From Pseudomonas shirazensis (lineage in GTDB: Bacteria > Pseudomonadota > Gammaproteobacteria > Pseudomonadales > Pseudomonadaceae): a stretch of DNA of 64,000 nt. Below, piece after piece: positions 34,506 through 44,010 of the stretch (position 1 is its first letter; every line of letters starts with the position of its first letter). Both the position numbers and the translations under genes were made by a program. The stretch lies in the NCBI RefSeq assembly GCF_014268785.2, contig NZ_JABWRD020000001.1, positions 943,001 through 1,007,000 of the forward strand. Direction: 5' to 3'. Below the pieces are notes generated by a model. The model was not told the origin of the DNA and ran no database searches. It was given only the letters and a program-made list of their open reading frames with translations.

Positions 34506-35924
34506 ATGAGCGTAGCCAGCAAGGTCAATGTGCAACTGGTCGAAGCGCAGCAGATCGATGTGTTCAGCCCTTACGACGGCCGCCTGATCGGCAGCGTGCC
34601 ATGCCTGGATGCCAGCGCGATACCGGCCATCCTCGATCGTGCCCGCCAAGGTGTGCGCCAGGCCGCGGCAATGCCGCGCCATCAGCGCGCACGTGTGTTG
34701 GAGGAGGCGGCGCGGCGGGTGCAGGAGCAAGCCCAGGCGTTTGCCGAATTGATCGTCGCCGAGGCCGGCAAGACCTTGCGCCAGGCCGAGAAAGAGGTCA
34801 AACGCTGCGTCAATACCCTCAAGCTGTCGGCTGAAGAGGCGCGGCGCAATGCCGGTGAGGTGGTGCCGTTCGAGGCCTATGAGGGCTCAGAATCGCGCCA
34901 GGGCTGGTTCAGCCGAGAGCCGTTGGGGTTAATCGTCGCGATCACCCCGTACAACGACCCGCTCAATCTGGTCGCACACAAGCTCGGGCCAGCGATTGCC
35001 GGTGGCAATGGCTTGATCCTGAAACCGTCCGAGCTGGCGCCGCTGTCGGCCCTGAAGCTGGTCGAATGCCTGCTGCAGGCGGGTTTGCCGGAAGCGGTGG
35101 TCACTGCCGTGACCGGTGGTGTCGAGTTGGGCAAGGCGCTGGTCGAACTGCGCGAGGTGCGCATGGTGTCGTTCACCGGCGGTTTTGTTACCGGCGAGTC
35201 GATTGCCCGCAGTGCTGGCCTGAAAAAGCTGGCGATGGACTTGGGCGGCAACGCGCCGGTGCTGGTGCTGGAAGACTGCGACCTGGAACCCACGGTCGAG
35301 TCGTGTGTCTCCGGGGCGTTCTGGGCGGCGGGGCAGAACTGCATCGGCACCCAGCGGATCTTGGTGCAACGGCCGATCTATGAAGCGTTCCGCGCACGCT
35401 TTGTCGCCCAGGCACGGGCCTTGGTGCTGGGAGACCCGGCCCTGCGTGAAACCGATGTCGGGCCGATGGTGACCGAACAGGCTGCGCGCCGCACTGAACA
35501 GTTGGTCAACGAGGCGCTCAGCGAGGGTGCGCAGCTGCTCTGCGGTCACCAGCGCAAGGGCGCCAGTTACGCGCCAACGGTGCTGGAGCAGGTCAGTCAT
35601 GCCAGCCAGATCTGGCAGCAAGAGGTGTTTGCGCCGGTGGTGATTCTTGAGCCGTTCGACCAGCTGGACCAAGCAGTGGCGCTGGCCAATGCTCCGGAAT
35701 ACAGCCTGCACGCCGGAGTGTTCACCCGTGACCTGGCCAAGGCGTTGAAGCTTGCCAGGCAGATCGAAGCGGGTGGGGTGATGATCAATGATTCGTCGGA
35801 CTATCGCTTCGATGCCATGCCGTTTGGCGGCTTCAAATACGGCAGTCTCGGTCGGGAGGGGGTGCGCTTTGCTTATGAGGACATGACCCAGCCGAAAGTG
35901 GTGTGCATCAACGATCTGAGCTGA
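34506..35924 (+). CDS. NAD(P)-dependent aldehyde dehydrogenase
   Basis: A 472-residue ALDH with substrate/cofactor motifs [45 protein letters not shown] and [13 protein letters not shown], which contains the nucleophilic Cys279. The residue 34 before it, where most ALDHs carry the general-base glutamate (E268/C302 spacing), is Asp245. The start at 34506 is the ATG 14 bases after the homoserine dehydrogenase stop; the frame is open further upstream within that gene. By context it may oxidise aspartate semialdehyde to aspartate (inference). Related enzymes act on phosphonoformaldehyde, lactaldehyde or succinate semialdehyde. Confidence 0.91.
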   Translation: MSVASKVNVQLVEAQQIDVFSPYDGRLIGSVPCLDASAIPAILDRARQGVRQAAAMPRHQRARVLEEAARRVQEQAQAFAELIVAEAGKTLRQAEKEVKRCVNTLKLSAEEARRNAGEVVPFEAYEGSESRQGWFSREPLGLIVAITPYNDPLNLVAHKLGPAIAGGNGLILKPSELAPLSALKLVECLLQAGLPEAVVTAVTGGVELGKALVELREVRMVSFTGGFVTGESIARSAGLKKLAMDLGGNAPVLVLEDCDLEPTVESCVSGAFWAAGQNCIGTQRILVQRPIYEAFRARFVAQARALVLGDPALRETDVGPMVTEQAARRTEQLVNEALSEGAQLLCGHQRKGASYAPTVLEQVSHASQIWQQEVFAPVVILEPFDQLDQAVALANAPEYSLHAGVFTRDLAKALKLARQIEAGGVMINDSSDYRFDAMPFGGFKYGSLGREGVRFAYEDMTQPKVVCINDLS

Positions 35925-36025
35925 CGGCAGCATGCTGTCCTGCGCCGGTTTGGCGGCAGGGCAGCGTGACATGCAGAGCAGATCCGACGAACGGTAGGTG
36001 ACTTAGGTCTCGACTTTTGATGTAT

Positions 36026-36039
36026 TGAAACCGGTTTCA
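36026..36039. promoter_or_regulatory. PtxS operator upstream of ptxS
   Basis: TGAAACCGGTTTCA, a perfect 14-bp palindrome identical to the known PtxS operator of Pseudomonas. It ends 36 bp before the ptxS ATG, so PtxS should repress its own gene. Confidence 0.9.
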
Positions 36040-36075
36040 TAACCCGTCTCAAACAATAATCACAAGAGACCTCCG

Positions 36076-37098
36076 ATGACCGATACAGCGTCCAGCCCGC
36101 GCGAGCGGGTCACCATCAGCCAGGTTGCACGGGTCGCCGGCGTCTCCAAGGCGACCGTGTCGCGTTATATCGGTGGCGACCGTCAGTTGCTCGCCGATGC
36201 CACTGCGCAGCATCTGGCCGAGGTCATCGAGCGCCTTGGCTACCGGCCAAACCAAATGGCCAGGGGCCTCAAGCGCGGCCAGACGCGCCTGATCGGCATG
36301 CTGGTTGCCGACATTCTCAACCCCTATTCTGTGGCCGTGATGCGCGGCGTTGAAACTGCCTGTCGCGAGCACGGCTACAGCCTGGTGCTGTGCAACACCA
36401 ATCGCGATGACGAGCAAGAGAGCCATCACCTGCGCGTGCTGCAGTCATACAACGTCGAAGGGCTGATCGTGAACACCCTTGGCCACCATCAGGGCGAACT
36501 GCTGGCGTTGCACCGGGATATCCCCATGGTGCTGGTCGACCGCCAGGTGCCGCAGCTCAATGCCGATATGGTCGGGCTGGATAACGCCGACGCAGTCGAG
36601 CAGGCGCTGGACCACCTGCAGGCTCGCGGCTACCGCGACATTCTGGCAGTCAGCGAGCCGCTGGATGGCACCAGCTCGCGACTGGAACGGGTGCAGGCCT
36701 TTACCGCATCGATCAATCGCCGCCCCGGCATGCGCCAGCAGATCCTTGAGTGTGCGGCTGATTTGCCCACATGTCTGGGCAATTTCCTCGGTGCCAGCGG
36801 GCATGGCCCGCAAGCGATTTTCACCTTCAACGGCGTGGCCACCCTGGCCGTCACTCGCGCCTTGCACGAGCGCGGCTGCAGATTGTTCGAGGATGTCGGC
36901 CTGCTCGCCCTCGACGAACTCGACTGGCACCCGTTGGTCGGCAGCGGCATTACCGCGCTGGCGCAACCAACCGAACGCATCGGCGCAATGGCTTTCAATT
37001 GCCTGCTTGAGCGGTTGCGTGGCGGTAACGCTGCTGCGCAGCGCATCGACCTCAAGGCCGAACTGATCATTCGCGGATCGACCAACCCCCGTATTTGA
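36076..37098 (+). CDS. ptxS: LacI family repressor PtxS of the 2-ketogluconate genes
   Basis: A 340-residue LacI/GalR protein: helix-turn-helix (ISQVARVAGVSKATVSRYIGG, GYRPNQMARGLKRGQTRLIGM) and periplasmic-binding-like effector domain (about 70-335). In P. putida and P. aeruginosa PtxS represses ptxS and kguEKTD and is released by 2-ketogluconate. The identification rests on the adjoining kgu genes and on the two identical TGAAACCGGTTTCA sites, one in front of this gene and one in front of kguE. Confidence 0.95.
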   Translation: MTDTASSPRERVTISQVARVAGVSKATVSRYIGGDRQLLADATAQHLAEVIERLGYRPNQMARGLKRGQTRLIGMLVADILNPYSVAVMRGVETACREHGYSLVLCNTNRDDEQESHHLRVLQSYNVEGLIVNTLGHHQGELLALHRDIPMVLVDRQVPQLNADMVGLDNADAVEQALDHLQARGYRDILAVSEPLDGTSSRLERVQAFTASINRRPGMRQQILECAADLPTCLGNFLGASGHGPQAIFTFNGVATLAVTRALHERGCRLFEDVGLLALDELDWHPLVGSGITALAQPTERIGAMAFNCLLERLRGGNAAAQRIDLKAELIIRGSTNPRI

Positions 37099-37133
37099 AC
37101 AACGGAGTCACGTCCGTTTGCTTTGCATCGAAA

Positions 37134-37147
37134 TGAAACCGGTTTCA
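37134..37147. promoter_or_regulatory. PtxS operator upstream of kguE
   Basis: TGAAACCGGTTTCA, a second perfect copy of the 14-bp PtxS palindrome, ending 14 bp before the kguE ATG and 35 bp after the ptxS stop. It should govern kguEKTD. Confidence 0.92.
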
Positions 37148-37161
37148 TAAGGACAATAACA

Positions 37162-37941
37162 ATGCGCTCGAACCCCGTTTCCATCAGCCTTTCCAGCTAC
37201 GGCGCCGACTTGGTCCGCCAGCGTGGCCAAGCTAGTTTCGTGCCGATGCTGGCTGCGGCCGGCGTCAATCGAGTCGAGCTGCGCGAAGAACTGTTCGCCA
37301 GCCCGCCGGACTGCCCGCAGCTGTCTGCCGCAATCCGCACGTCAGGCATGGAATGCCTGTATTCCTCGCCGCTGGAGCTGTGGCTGGAGGACGGCCAATT
37401 GAACCCGGCGTTGCCTGCCAGGCTACAGACCGCCAGAGCAGTGGGCGCGGTGGCACTCAAGGTTTCCCTTGGCCACTATCAGCCGCGCTGTGACCTGACG
37501 GCGCTGGCTGCGCAACTCTCGGCGGATGGCCCAATGCTGCTGGTTGAAAACGACCAGACTGCGCACGGAGGGCGGATCGAACCGATGCTGCAGTTTCTTC
37601 TGCGCTGTGAATCCATTGCACTGGCGCTGGGCATGACTTTCGATATTGGCAACTGGCGCTGGCAGGGTGAGTCGGTAGTTCAAGCCGCTCACGAGCTGGG
37701 CCGCTGGGTGCGCTATGTGCACTGCAAGGCGGTCGAGCTCCAGGCCAATGGCCGCCTGGTCGCAGTGCCGCCACGCGCAGCCGATCTGCTGGCCTGGGAA
37801 GCGCTGTTCGCCGAGTTCAGACCGGCTGTGATGCGCGCAGTCGAGTTTCCTCTGGTCGGTGACGACCTGCTGGCGATAACCCGCGCCCAGGTCAACAACC
37901 TGGCTCGGCTTGCGCTGACTGCGGAGGTGAGCCATGCCTGA
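37162..37941 (+). CDS. kguE: KguE, sugar-phosphate isomerase/epimerase-like protein of 2-ketogluconate use
   Basis: A 259-residue TIM-barrel of the xylose-isomerase-like superfamily ([53 protein letters not shown]). KguE is the first gene of the 2-ketogluconate operon; its exact reaction is not well established. I used the ATG at 37162 with AAGGA 8 bases upstream; the in-frame TTG at 37123 lies before the PtxS operator and cannot be the start. It overlaps kguK by 8 bases. Confidence 0.92.
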   Translation: MRSNPVSISLSSYGADLVRQRGQASFVPMLAAAGVNRVELREELFASPPDCPQLSAAIRTSGMECLYSSPLELWLEDGQLNPALPARLQTARAVGAVALKVSLGHYQPRCDLTALAAQLSADGPMLLVENDQTAHGGRIEPMLQFLLRCESIALALGMTFDIGNWRWQGESVVQAAHELGRWVRYVHCKAVELQANGRLVAVPPRAADLLAWEALFAEFRPAVMRAVEFPLVGDDLLAITRAQVNNLARLALTAEVSHA

Positions 37942-38884
37942 CCATGATGTGTTGTGCTTTGGCGAGACCATGGCCATGTTCGTCGCCGAACAAACCGGCG
38001 AACTGGCGCAGGTCGGCCAGTTCGGCAAACGCATTGCCGGTGCCGATAGCAATGTTGCGATCGGTTTGTCGCGGCTGGGCTTCAAGGTGCGTTGGCTGAG
38101 CCGGGTCGGCAATGACTCGTTGGGCCGCTTCGTGCTGGACAGCCTGCTCAAGGAGGGCCTGGATTGCTCGGCGGTACAAGTCGACCCCGAGCATGCCACC
38201 GGCTTTCAGCTCAAGGCCCGCTGCGATGATGGCAGCGACCCCGCCGTCGAATATTTCCGCCGCAACTCGGCTGCCAGTCATCTGTCGCCGCAGCTGCTGA
38301 ACGCACAATTGATCAGCGCCGGGCATGTGCATGCCACCGGTATTCCGCTGGCGCTGTCGGCGGGCTGCCGGGCGTTGTCGCATGCGCTGATCGACGCCAT
38401 GCGCAGCGCTGGCCGGAGCATCTCGTTCGACCCCAACCTGCGCCCATCGTTATGGCCTGACCAGGCCAGCATGATCCGCGAGGTCAACGCGCTGGCAGTC
38501 AAAGCCAACTGGGTGCTGCCAGGCCTTGAAGAGGGCCGTTTGCTCACCGGTCGACAAAGCCCAGCTGATATCGCCGCGTTTTATCTGCAGCAAGGCGTCG
38601 AGCTTGTCGTGATCAAGCTGGGCGGCGAGGGCGCTTATTTCTGCAGCGCAGACGCTGAGGGCTGGGTGCCGGCATTCGCTGTTGCGCAGGTGGTCGATAC
38701 CGTGGGTGCAGGCGATGCCTTTGCAGTGGGCGTGCTCAGTGGCCTGCTCGAAGGCTACCCGCTGGGTGAAGCGGTTGCCCGCGGCAATTGGTGCGGCAGC
38801 CGCGCGGTGCAGTCGCGCGGGGATATGGAAGGCCTGCCGCTGCGCAGTGAACTGGAACTGTACAACCGGCGCAGCTGCGCCTGA
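37934..38884 (+). CDS. kguK: 2-ketogluconate kinase KguK (PfkB family)
   Basis: A 316-residue PfkB/ribokinase sugar kinase: [16 protein letters not shown] near the N-terminus, [15 protein letters not shown], and the C-terminal signature [20 protein letters not shown] with the catalytic aspartate. KguK phosphorylates 2-ketogluconate to 2-keto-6-phosphogluconate in the cytoplasm. It overlaps kguE by 8 bases and is followed by the transporter gene after a 65-base gap. Confidence 0.95.
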   Translation: MPDHDVLCFGETMAMFVAEQTGELAQVGQFGKRIAGADSNVAIGLSRLGFKVRWLSRVGNDSLGRFVLDSLLKEGLDCSAVQVDPEHATGFQLKARCDDGSDPAVEYFRRNSAASHLSPQLLNAQLISAGHVHATGIPLALSAGCRALSHALIDAMRSAGRSISFDPNLRPSLWPDQASMIREVNALAVKANWVLPGLEEGRLLTGRQSPADIAAFYLQQGVELVVIKLGGEGAYFCSADAEGWVPAFAVAQVVDTVGAGDAFAVGVLSGLLEGYPLGEAVARGNWCGSRAVQSRGDMEGLPLRSELELYNRRSCA

Positions 38885-38949
38885 AACGCTGATCGCCGGT
38901 TAGCCGGCACCTGGTGCAACAAAAACAACCAAGCTCAGGAGCACACCTC

Positions 38950-40236
38950 ATGCAAACGACCAGCCTTGCGCGTCGCCGGTGGTGGTACATCATCCCGATC
39001 GTGTTCATTACCTACAGCCTGGCGTATCTGGACCGCGCCAATTACGGCTTTGCCGCAGCTTCCGGCATGGCCGACGACCTCAAGATCACCCCAGCCTTGT
39101 CGTCCTTGCTCGGTGCGTTGTTCTTTCTCGGCTACTTCTTCTTTCAGGTGCCCGGGGCGATCTATGCGGAAAAGCGCAGCGTCAAGAAGCTGATCTTCGT
39201 CAGCCTGATCCTCTGGGGTGGGCTGGCGACGCTGACCGGGATGATCAGCAATGTCTATTTTCTGATAGCCATTCGCTTTCTGCTCGGGGTGGTCGAGGCG
39301 GCAGTGATGCCGGCGATGCTGATCTACCTGTGCCATTGGTTTACTCGCGCCGAACGCTCGCGGGCCAACACCTTCCTGATGCTCGGCAATCCGGTGACGA
39401 TCCTGTGGATGTCGGTGGTGTCGGGCTACCTGATCAAGCATTACGACTGGCGCTGGATGTTCATCATCGAAGGCCTGCCGGCGGTGCTCTGGGCGTTTAT
39501 CTGGTGGCGCCTCGCGGCGGACAAACCGGCCCAGGTGAGCTGGCTCAGCAGGCATGAGAAGGACCAGTTGCAAGCGGCGCTGGCGGCTGAGCAGCAGGGC
39601 ATCAAACCGGTGAAGAATTACCGCGAGGCGTTCCGCTCGCCGCAGGTCATCGTGCTGTCGTTGCAGTACTTCTGCTGGAGCATCGGCGTGTACGGCTTTG
39701 TGCTGTGGCTGCCGTCGATCCTCAAGCAGGCCGCCAATGTCGATATCGTCACCGCCGGCTGGTTGTCATCGGTACCGTACCTGGCGGCGGTGCTGGCCAT
39801 GGTCGGCGTGTCGTGGGCCTCGGACCGGCTGCAGAAGCGCAAGCGCTTCGTCTGGCCACCGCTGCTGATCGCCGCGCTGGCGTTCTACGGCTCGTATGCG
39901 CTGGGCAGCGAGCACTTCTGGTGGTCGTACTCCCTGCTGGTCCTGGCCGGAGCCTGCATGTATGCGCCATACGGGCCGTTTTTCGCGATCGTGCCGGAGA
40001 TTCTGCCGAGCAACGTCGCAGGCGGGGCCATGGCCTTGATCAACAGCATGGGCGCACTGGGCTCGTTCGGTGGCTCGTGGCTGGTGGGCTACCTGAATGG
40101 CGCCACCGGCGGGCCAGGCGCCTCTTATCTGTTCATGTGCGGTGCGCTGCTGACGGCGGTTGCCCTCACGGTCGCACTGCGTACCCCTCAGGCTCAGCCC
40201 AAGCGTCGCGCTGCGGGCCTGGCATTGAATCACTAA
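38950..40236 (+). CDS. kguT: 2-ketogluconate transporter KguT (MFS, anion:cation symporter)
   Basis: A 428-residue ACS-family MFS carrier with 12 spans. The N-terminus RRRWWYIIPIVFITYSLAYLDRANYGFAAASGM is typical of glucarate/2-ketogluconate carriers. The ATG at 38950 has AGGAG 8 bases upstream; the longer frame beginning at 38914 has none. KguT imports 2-ketogluconate across the inner membrane. The order kguE-kguK-kguT-kguD is that of Pseudomonas. Confidence 0.95.
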   Translation: MQTTSLARRRWWYIIPIVFITYSLAYLDRANYGFAAASGMADDLKITPALSSLLGALFFLGYFFFQVPGAIYAEKRSVKKLIFVSLILWGGLATLTGMISNVYFLIAIRFLLGVVEAAVMPAMLIYLCHWFTRAERSRANTFLMLGNPVTILWMSVVSGYLIKHYDWRWMFIIEGLPAVLWAFIWWRLAADKPAQVSWLSRHEKDQLQAALAAEQQGIKPVKNYREAFRSPQVIVLSLQYFCWSIGVYGFVLWLPSILKQAANVDIVTAGWLSSVPYLAAVLAMVGVSWASDRLQKRKRFVWPPLLIAALAFYGSYALGSEHFWWSYSLLVLAGACMYAPYGPFFAIVPEILPSNVAGGAMALINSMGALGSFGGSWLVGYLNGATGGPGASYLFMCGALLTAVALTVALRTPQAQPKRRAAGLALNH

Positions 40237-40245
40237 GGAACTGCC

Positions 40246-41226
40246 ATGAAAAAGACCATAGTCCTCTACAAGCGCTTGTCCGATGATTTGCTCGGCCGCC
40301 TGCGCGAGCAGGCCGAAGTGATCTTCGTCGACACCGCGCAGGCGGATGGCCTGGCCCGCCTGCGCGATGCCTTGCCCCACGCCCATGGCCTGCTCGGGGC
40401 CAGCCTGCGCCTGGACAGCAGCCTGCTGGACCTGGCGCCGCAGCTGGAAGCGGTGGCCAGCGTCTCGGTGGGGGTCGACAACTACGACATCGCTGACCTA
40501 ACCCGGCGCGGCATCGTCCTTACCAATACCCCCGATGTGCTTACCGAAACCACCGCCGATACTGGCTTTGCCTTGATCCTGGCGACGGCGCGCAGGGTGG
40601 TCGAACTTGCCAGTTGGGTGCGGGCAGGGCACTGGCAGGCCAACCTGGGGCCGGCTCACTTCGGCACCGATGTGCACGGCAAAACTCTGGGCATCGTTGG
40701 TATGGGACGCATTGGCGAAGCGTTGGTCAAGCGTGCGGCGGCGGGGTTTGGCATGCGCGTGGTGTATCACAGCCGTCAGCCCAAGCCCGCGGTCGAGGCA
40801 CTTTATGGCGCGGCCTGCCGCAGCCTTGATGGATTGCTGGAAGAGTCTGACTTTGTCTGCCTGACCGTACCGTTGAGTGCTGCTACAGAAGGGCTGATCG
40901 GCGCGCGGGAACTTGGCCTGATGAAACCCGAAGCCATCCTCATCAACATCTCGCGTGGCCGGGTGGTGGATGAGACCGCGCTGATCGAAGCGCTACGTGA
41001 ACAGCGCATTCGCGGGGCTGGGCTGGATGTGTTCGTCAAGGAGCCGTTGGCGGTTGATTCGCCGTTGCTGCAATTGGACAACGTGGTGGCAACGCCGCAC
41101 ATTGGCTCGGCAACCCACGAAACCCGCCAGGCCATGGCCCACTGCGCGGTAGGTAATCTGCTCTGTGCGTTGGCAGATCAGCGGCCGCAGAATTTGGTCA
41201 ATCCGCAGGTGTGGGCTATGCGCTAG
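40246..41226 (+). CDS. kguD: 2-keto-6-phosphogluconate reductase KguD
   Basis: A 326-residue D-isomer-specific 2-hydroxyacid dehydrogenase: SVSVGVDNYDIADLTRRGIVLTNTP, NAD(P) loop GIVGMGRIGEALVKRAA, YHSRQPKP (Arg after the first strand suits NADP), ISRGRVVDETALIEAL with the catalytic Arg region, and PHIGSATHETR with the catalytic His. KguD reduces 2-keto-6-phosphogluconate to 6-phosphogluconate, which enters the Entner-Doudoroff route. It starts 9 bases after kguT. Confidence 0.95.
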   Translation: MKKTIVLYKRLSDDLLGRLREQAEVIFVDTAQADGLARLRDALPHAHGLLGASLRLDSSLLDLAPQLEAVASVSVGVDNYDIADLTRRGIVLTNTPDVLTETTADTGFALILATARRVVELASWVRAGHWQANLGPAHFGTDVHGKTLGIVGMGRIGEALVKRAAAGFGMRVVYHSRQPKPAVEALYGAACRSLDGLLEESDFVCLTVPLSAATEGLIGARELGLMKPEAILINISRGRVVDETALIEALREQRIRGAGLDVFVKEPLAVDSPLLQLDNVVATPHIGSATHETRQAMAHCAVGNLLCALADQRPQNLVNPQVWAMR

Positions 41227-41259
41227 TCGGCATTGCTGGGGCGCCGGACCGGTCGGAAA

Positions 41260-41276
41260 GGGCTGTAAAGCAGCCC
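41260..41276 (+). terminator. Stem-loop after kguD
   Basis: GGGCTG-TAAAG-CAGCCC forms a perfect 6-bp stem 33 bases after the kguD stop. The GGGCTG/CAGCCC form is common in P. putida terminators, but here no T-run follows (CCGGCGTTC), so strength is doubtful. Confidence 0.42.
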
Positions 41277-41331
41277 CGGCGTTCTCGAGCAAAACCCACT
41301 GTCGCGTTGAAATCAATTGACATATGTTATT

Positions 41332-41341
41332 TGTGATCACA
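41332..41341. promoter_or_regulatory. Palindrome TGTGATCACA before the GntR gene
   Basis: TGTGATCACA is a perfect 10-bp palindrome within a wider ATATGT...ACATAT symmetry (41323-41345), 38 bp upstream of the GntR ATG at 41380. The FadR/FCD branch of GntR regulators binds short palindromes of this size, so autoregulation is plausible (inference). Confidence 0.5.
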
Positions 41342-41379
41342 TATTGAAGCCATAACAACGCCAATATGTGAGTCTGTCC

Positions 41380-42102
41380 ATGACTGATCGCCCAACCCTT
41401 CTGCCGGTAATGCGCCCGGTGTCGCGCGACACACTGCAGGACCAGGTCTACCGCCAGATCCGTGAAGCGCTGATGAGCGGTCGCTTTCAGCCCGGCCAGA
41501 AGCTGACCATCCGCGGCCTGGCCGAAGCCTTGGGCTCAAGCCCGATGCCCGTACGAGAGGCGCTTAACCGCCTGAGTGCCGAAAACGCCTTTGAAGTCAC
41601 CGAAACAGCCCGCCTGCGGGTGCGCATGATGACTCCAGAGCGCCTGCGCGAAATCCGCGACGCGCGGGTAGCGCTCGAAGGCCTGCTGGCCGAGAAAGCC
41701 GTGGTGCTGCTGACCCAGCGCGACCTGACCGAGATCACCCAACTCTGCGAACAGATGCAGCACGCCGCCGACAACGTCGATGTGGCGCGTTATCTGTGGA
41801 CCAACTTTGCCTTTCACCGGCGCATCTATGCTGTGGCCAACGCCGAGTTGACCGTCGCTGCGGTGGAGAACTTCTGGCTGCACATGGGCCCATGCTTTGC
41901 CCTGGTCGCGCCGGACAAGGCCCACCTGCAACGCTCGATGGAGGCGCACAACCGCATCGTCGAAGCCTTGCAGGCCGGTGATGGCGCCGCTGCGCGAGCG
42001 GCGGTCACCGACGACATCATGCAGGCGGCCGACTCGCTGGCACGCCTGATCGTCAAGAGCGACCGTTCCAGGTCGCCTGCCTCAGGAGTTAAAAAAGCAT
42101 GA
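41380..42102 (+). CDS. GntR family regulator with FCD domain
   Basis: About 240 residues: winged helix (DTLQDQVYRQIREALMSGRFQPGQKLTIRGLAEALGSSPMPVREALNRLSAENA) and a C-terminal FCD ligand domain (about 85-225) with FHRRIYAVAN and HNRIVEALQAGD, whose Asp/His residues bind a metal in related proteins. I use ATG 41380; GTG 41368 is in frame and also possible. It is the first gene of an operon with SDR, BKACE and MFS genes (ATGA overlap with the SDR) and is probably its local repressor. Confidence 0.92.
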   Translation: MTDRPTLLPVMRPVSRDTLQDQVYRQIREALMSGRFQPGQKLTIRGLAEALGSSPMPVREALNRLSAENAFEVTETARLRVRMMTPERLREIRDARVALEGLLAEKAVVLLTQRDLTEITQLCEQMQHAADNVDVARYLWTNFAFHRRIYAVANAELTVAAVENFWLHMGPCFALVAPDKAHLQRSMEAHNRIVEALQAGDGAAARAAVTDDIMQAADSLARLIVKSDRSRSPASGVKKA

Positions 42103-42887
42103 GCGTTCTGAACCGACTGATCCCCTACAGCGGCCTGCGCGTATTGATCTCTGGCGGCGCCGCCGGCATCGGCGAGGTGCTGGCTGCGGCGTACATGGAG
42201 GCCGGCGCCAAGGTGCATGTCTGCGATGTCAGCGAAGCGGCCCTGGCGGCGTTTCGTGATCGCTACCCGAATAGCCTGGCAACCAAGGCTGATGTCGGCG
42301 ACCCAGCGCAGATCGAAGCCGTGTTCAAGGTCCAGCGCGAGCAGTTCGGCGGCCTCGATGTACTGATCAACAACGCCGGGATCGCCGGGCCGACGGCGGG
42401 CATAGACGCCGTCACCGACGAAGAATGGCAGCGCACCGTCGATATCAACCTGACCGGGCAATACCGCTTCGCCCACCATGCGGTGCCGCTGCTCAAAGCC
42501 TCGCCGAATGCCCACCTGATTCACATCGCCTCGGTGGCGGGGCGCCTTGGCTATGCCTGGCGTACGCCTTATGCCGCAACCAAATGGGCGATCGTCGGGC
42601 TGATGAAGTCCCTGGCCAGCGAGCTGGGCGAGAGCGATATCCGCGTCAACGCCTTGCTCCCGGGCATCGTCGAAGGGCCACGCATGGACGGCGTGATTCG
42701 CGCCCGGGCCGAGCAGTTGAACGTGCCTGAGGCGGCGATGCGTGACGAGTACCTGCAGAAGATCTCGCTCAAGCGCATGGTCACCGCCGAAGACGTCGCC
42801 GCCATGGCGCTGTTCCTGTGTTCACCGGCGGCACGCAACGTGACCGGCCAGGCCATCAGCGTGGATGGCAACGTCGAGTACCTGTAA
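42099..42887 (+). CDS. Short-chain dehydrogenase/reductase (classical SDR)
   Basis: A 262-residue classical SDR: SGGAAGIGEVLAAAYMEAG (cofactor loop near 17-24), CDVSEAAL with an Asp after strand 2 that favours NAD, NNAGIAG, and catalytic Tyr158/Lys162 (YAATKWA), ending in the usual SVDGNVEYL. In the operon it would oxidise a beta-hydroxy acid to the beta-keto acid that the next enzyme cleaves (inference). It overlaps the GntR gene by 4 bases. Confidence 0.92.
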   Translation: MSVLNRLIPYSGLRVLISGGAAGIGEVLAAAYMEAGAKVHVCDVSEAALAAFRDRYPNSLATKADVGDPAQIEAVFKVQREQFGGLDVLINNAGIAGPTAGIDAVTDEEWQRTVDINLTGQYRFAHHAVPLLKASPNAHLIHIASVAGRLGYAWRTPYAATKWAIVGLMKSLASELGESDIRVNALLPGIVEGPRMDGVIRARAEQLNVPEAAMRDEYLQKISLKRMVTAEDVAAMALFLCSPAARNVTGQAISVDGNVEYL

Positions 42888-42979
42888 CGGCTCGACCCCT
42901 CATGCAGTAACCGCGGGGGCTGCAACCCTGCTGCTGACGTATTCACTTTCTCACCAAGAACAAGAATGGAGAAATTCGC

Positions 42980-43912
42980 ATGTCCAGAAAACGCCCGATC
43001 ATCATTACCTGCGCGGTCACTGGCGCTATTCACACGCCGTCGATGTCGCCGCATCTGCCGATCACCCCGCAGCAAATTGCCGATGCCGCCATCGGTGCCG
43101 CCGAAGCCGGCGCTGCCATCGTCCACCTGCATGCACGTGACCCGATCGATGGCCGGCCCAGCCAGGACGTCGACCTGTTCCGCCAGTTCTTGCCGCAGAT
43201 CAAGGCCAAGAGCGATGTCGTCATCAACATCACCACCGGCGGGGCGCCGACCATGGGCGTTGAAGAGCGCCTGCAGCCGGTGGCTCAGCTCAAGCCGGAG
43301 TTGGCTTCACTGAACATGGGCTCGATGAACTTCGGCCTGTACGAAATGCTCGAGCGCTTCACCGAGTTCAAGCATGACTGGGAGCGGCCATATCTGGCAG
43401 AAAGTGACGACCGGATCTTCCGCAATACCTTCCGCGACATCGCGCACATCCTCAACGCCTGTGCCGAGAACCGCACCCGTTTTGAAATCGAGTGCTACGA
43501 CATCGGCCACCTGTATACCGCAGCGCACTTCCTCCAGCGCGGCCTGCTCAAGGCACCGATATTCATCCAGTCAGTGTTTGGCCTGCGCGGCGGTATCGGT
43601 GGCCACCCGGAAGACCTCGCGCACATGCGCCGTACGGCTGATCGGCTGTTTGGCGACGCCTATCAGTGGTCGATCCTGGGCGCCGGGCGCAACCAGATCC
43701 CGCTGGGTACCATGGGCCTGGCAATGGGCAGCCACGTACGGGTTGGCCTGGAGGATTCACTGTGGGACGGCCCAGGCCAACTGGCCGCGTCCAATGCCGA
43801 CCAGGTCAAACGCATCCGGACAGTGATCGAAGCGCTCGGCGCGCGAGTAGCAACGCCGGATGAAGCCCGGGAAATGCTCGACCTCAAAGGCAAGGACAAG
43901 GTCGACTTCTAG
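42980..43912 (+). CDS. Beta-keto acid cleavage enzyme (BKACE, DUF849)
   Basis: A 310-residue BKACE protein: PIIITCAVTGAIHTPSMSPHLP, zinc-ligand motif VHLHARDP (His49, His51), VINITTGG, and SVFGLRGGIGG. BKACE enzymes condense a beta-keto acid with acetyl-CoA and yield acetoacetate plus a new CoA ester, as in lysine (Kce) and dehydrocarnitine breakdown. The specific keto acid cannot be read here. The partner SDR and MFS genes suggest a route hydroxy acid, keto acid, CoA ester. No CoA-transferase for acetoacetate is in this operon. Confidence 0.93.
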   Translation: MSRKRPIIITCAVTGAIHTPSMSPHLPITPQQIADAAIGAAEAGAAIVHLHARDPIDGRPSQDVDLFRQFLPQIKAKSDVVINITTGGAPTMGVEERLQPVAQLKPELASLNMGSMNFGLYEMLERFTEFKHDWERPYLAESDDRIFRNTFRDIAHILNACAENRTRFEIECYDIGHLYTAAHFLQRGLLKAPIFIQSVFGLRGGIGGHPEDLAHMRRTADRLFGDAYQWSILGAGRNQIPLGTMGLAMGSHVRVGLEDSLWDGPGQLAASNADQVKRIRTVIEALGARVATPDEAREMLDLKGKDKVDF

Positions 43913-44010
43913 CCCCGGCGTGACCTCGCGGATTCTGCGCAGCGGGGCGTCGGGCCCGGCTGCCAGCACCTTCAGCATTCACCGGCTACTCAAGCCATGA
44001 GGTTTGTGCG

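Noticed and set aside
41260..41341. Possible small RNA between kguD and the GntR gene
   Set aside because: Only one short stem and one operator-like palindrome are seen; no promoter-terminator pair could be drawn.
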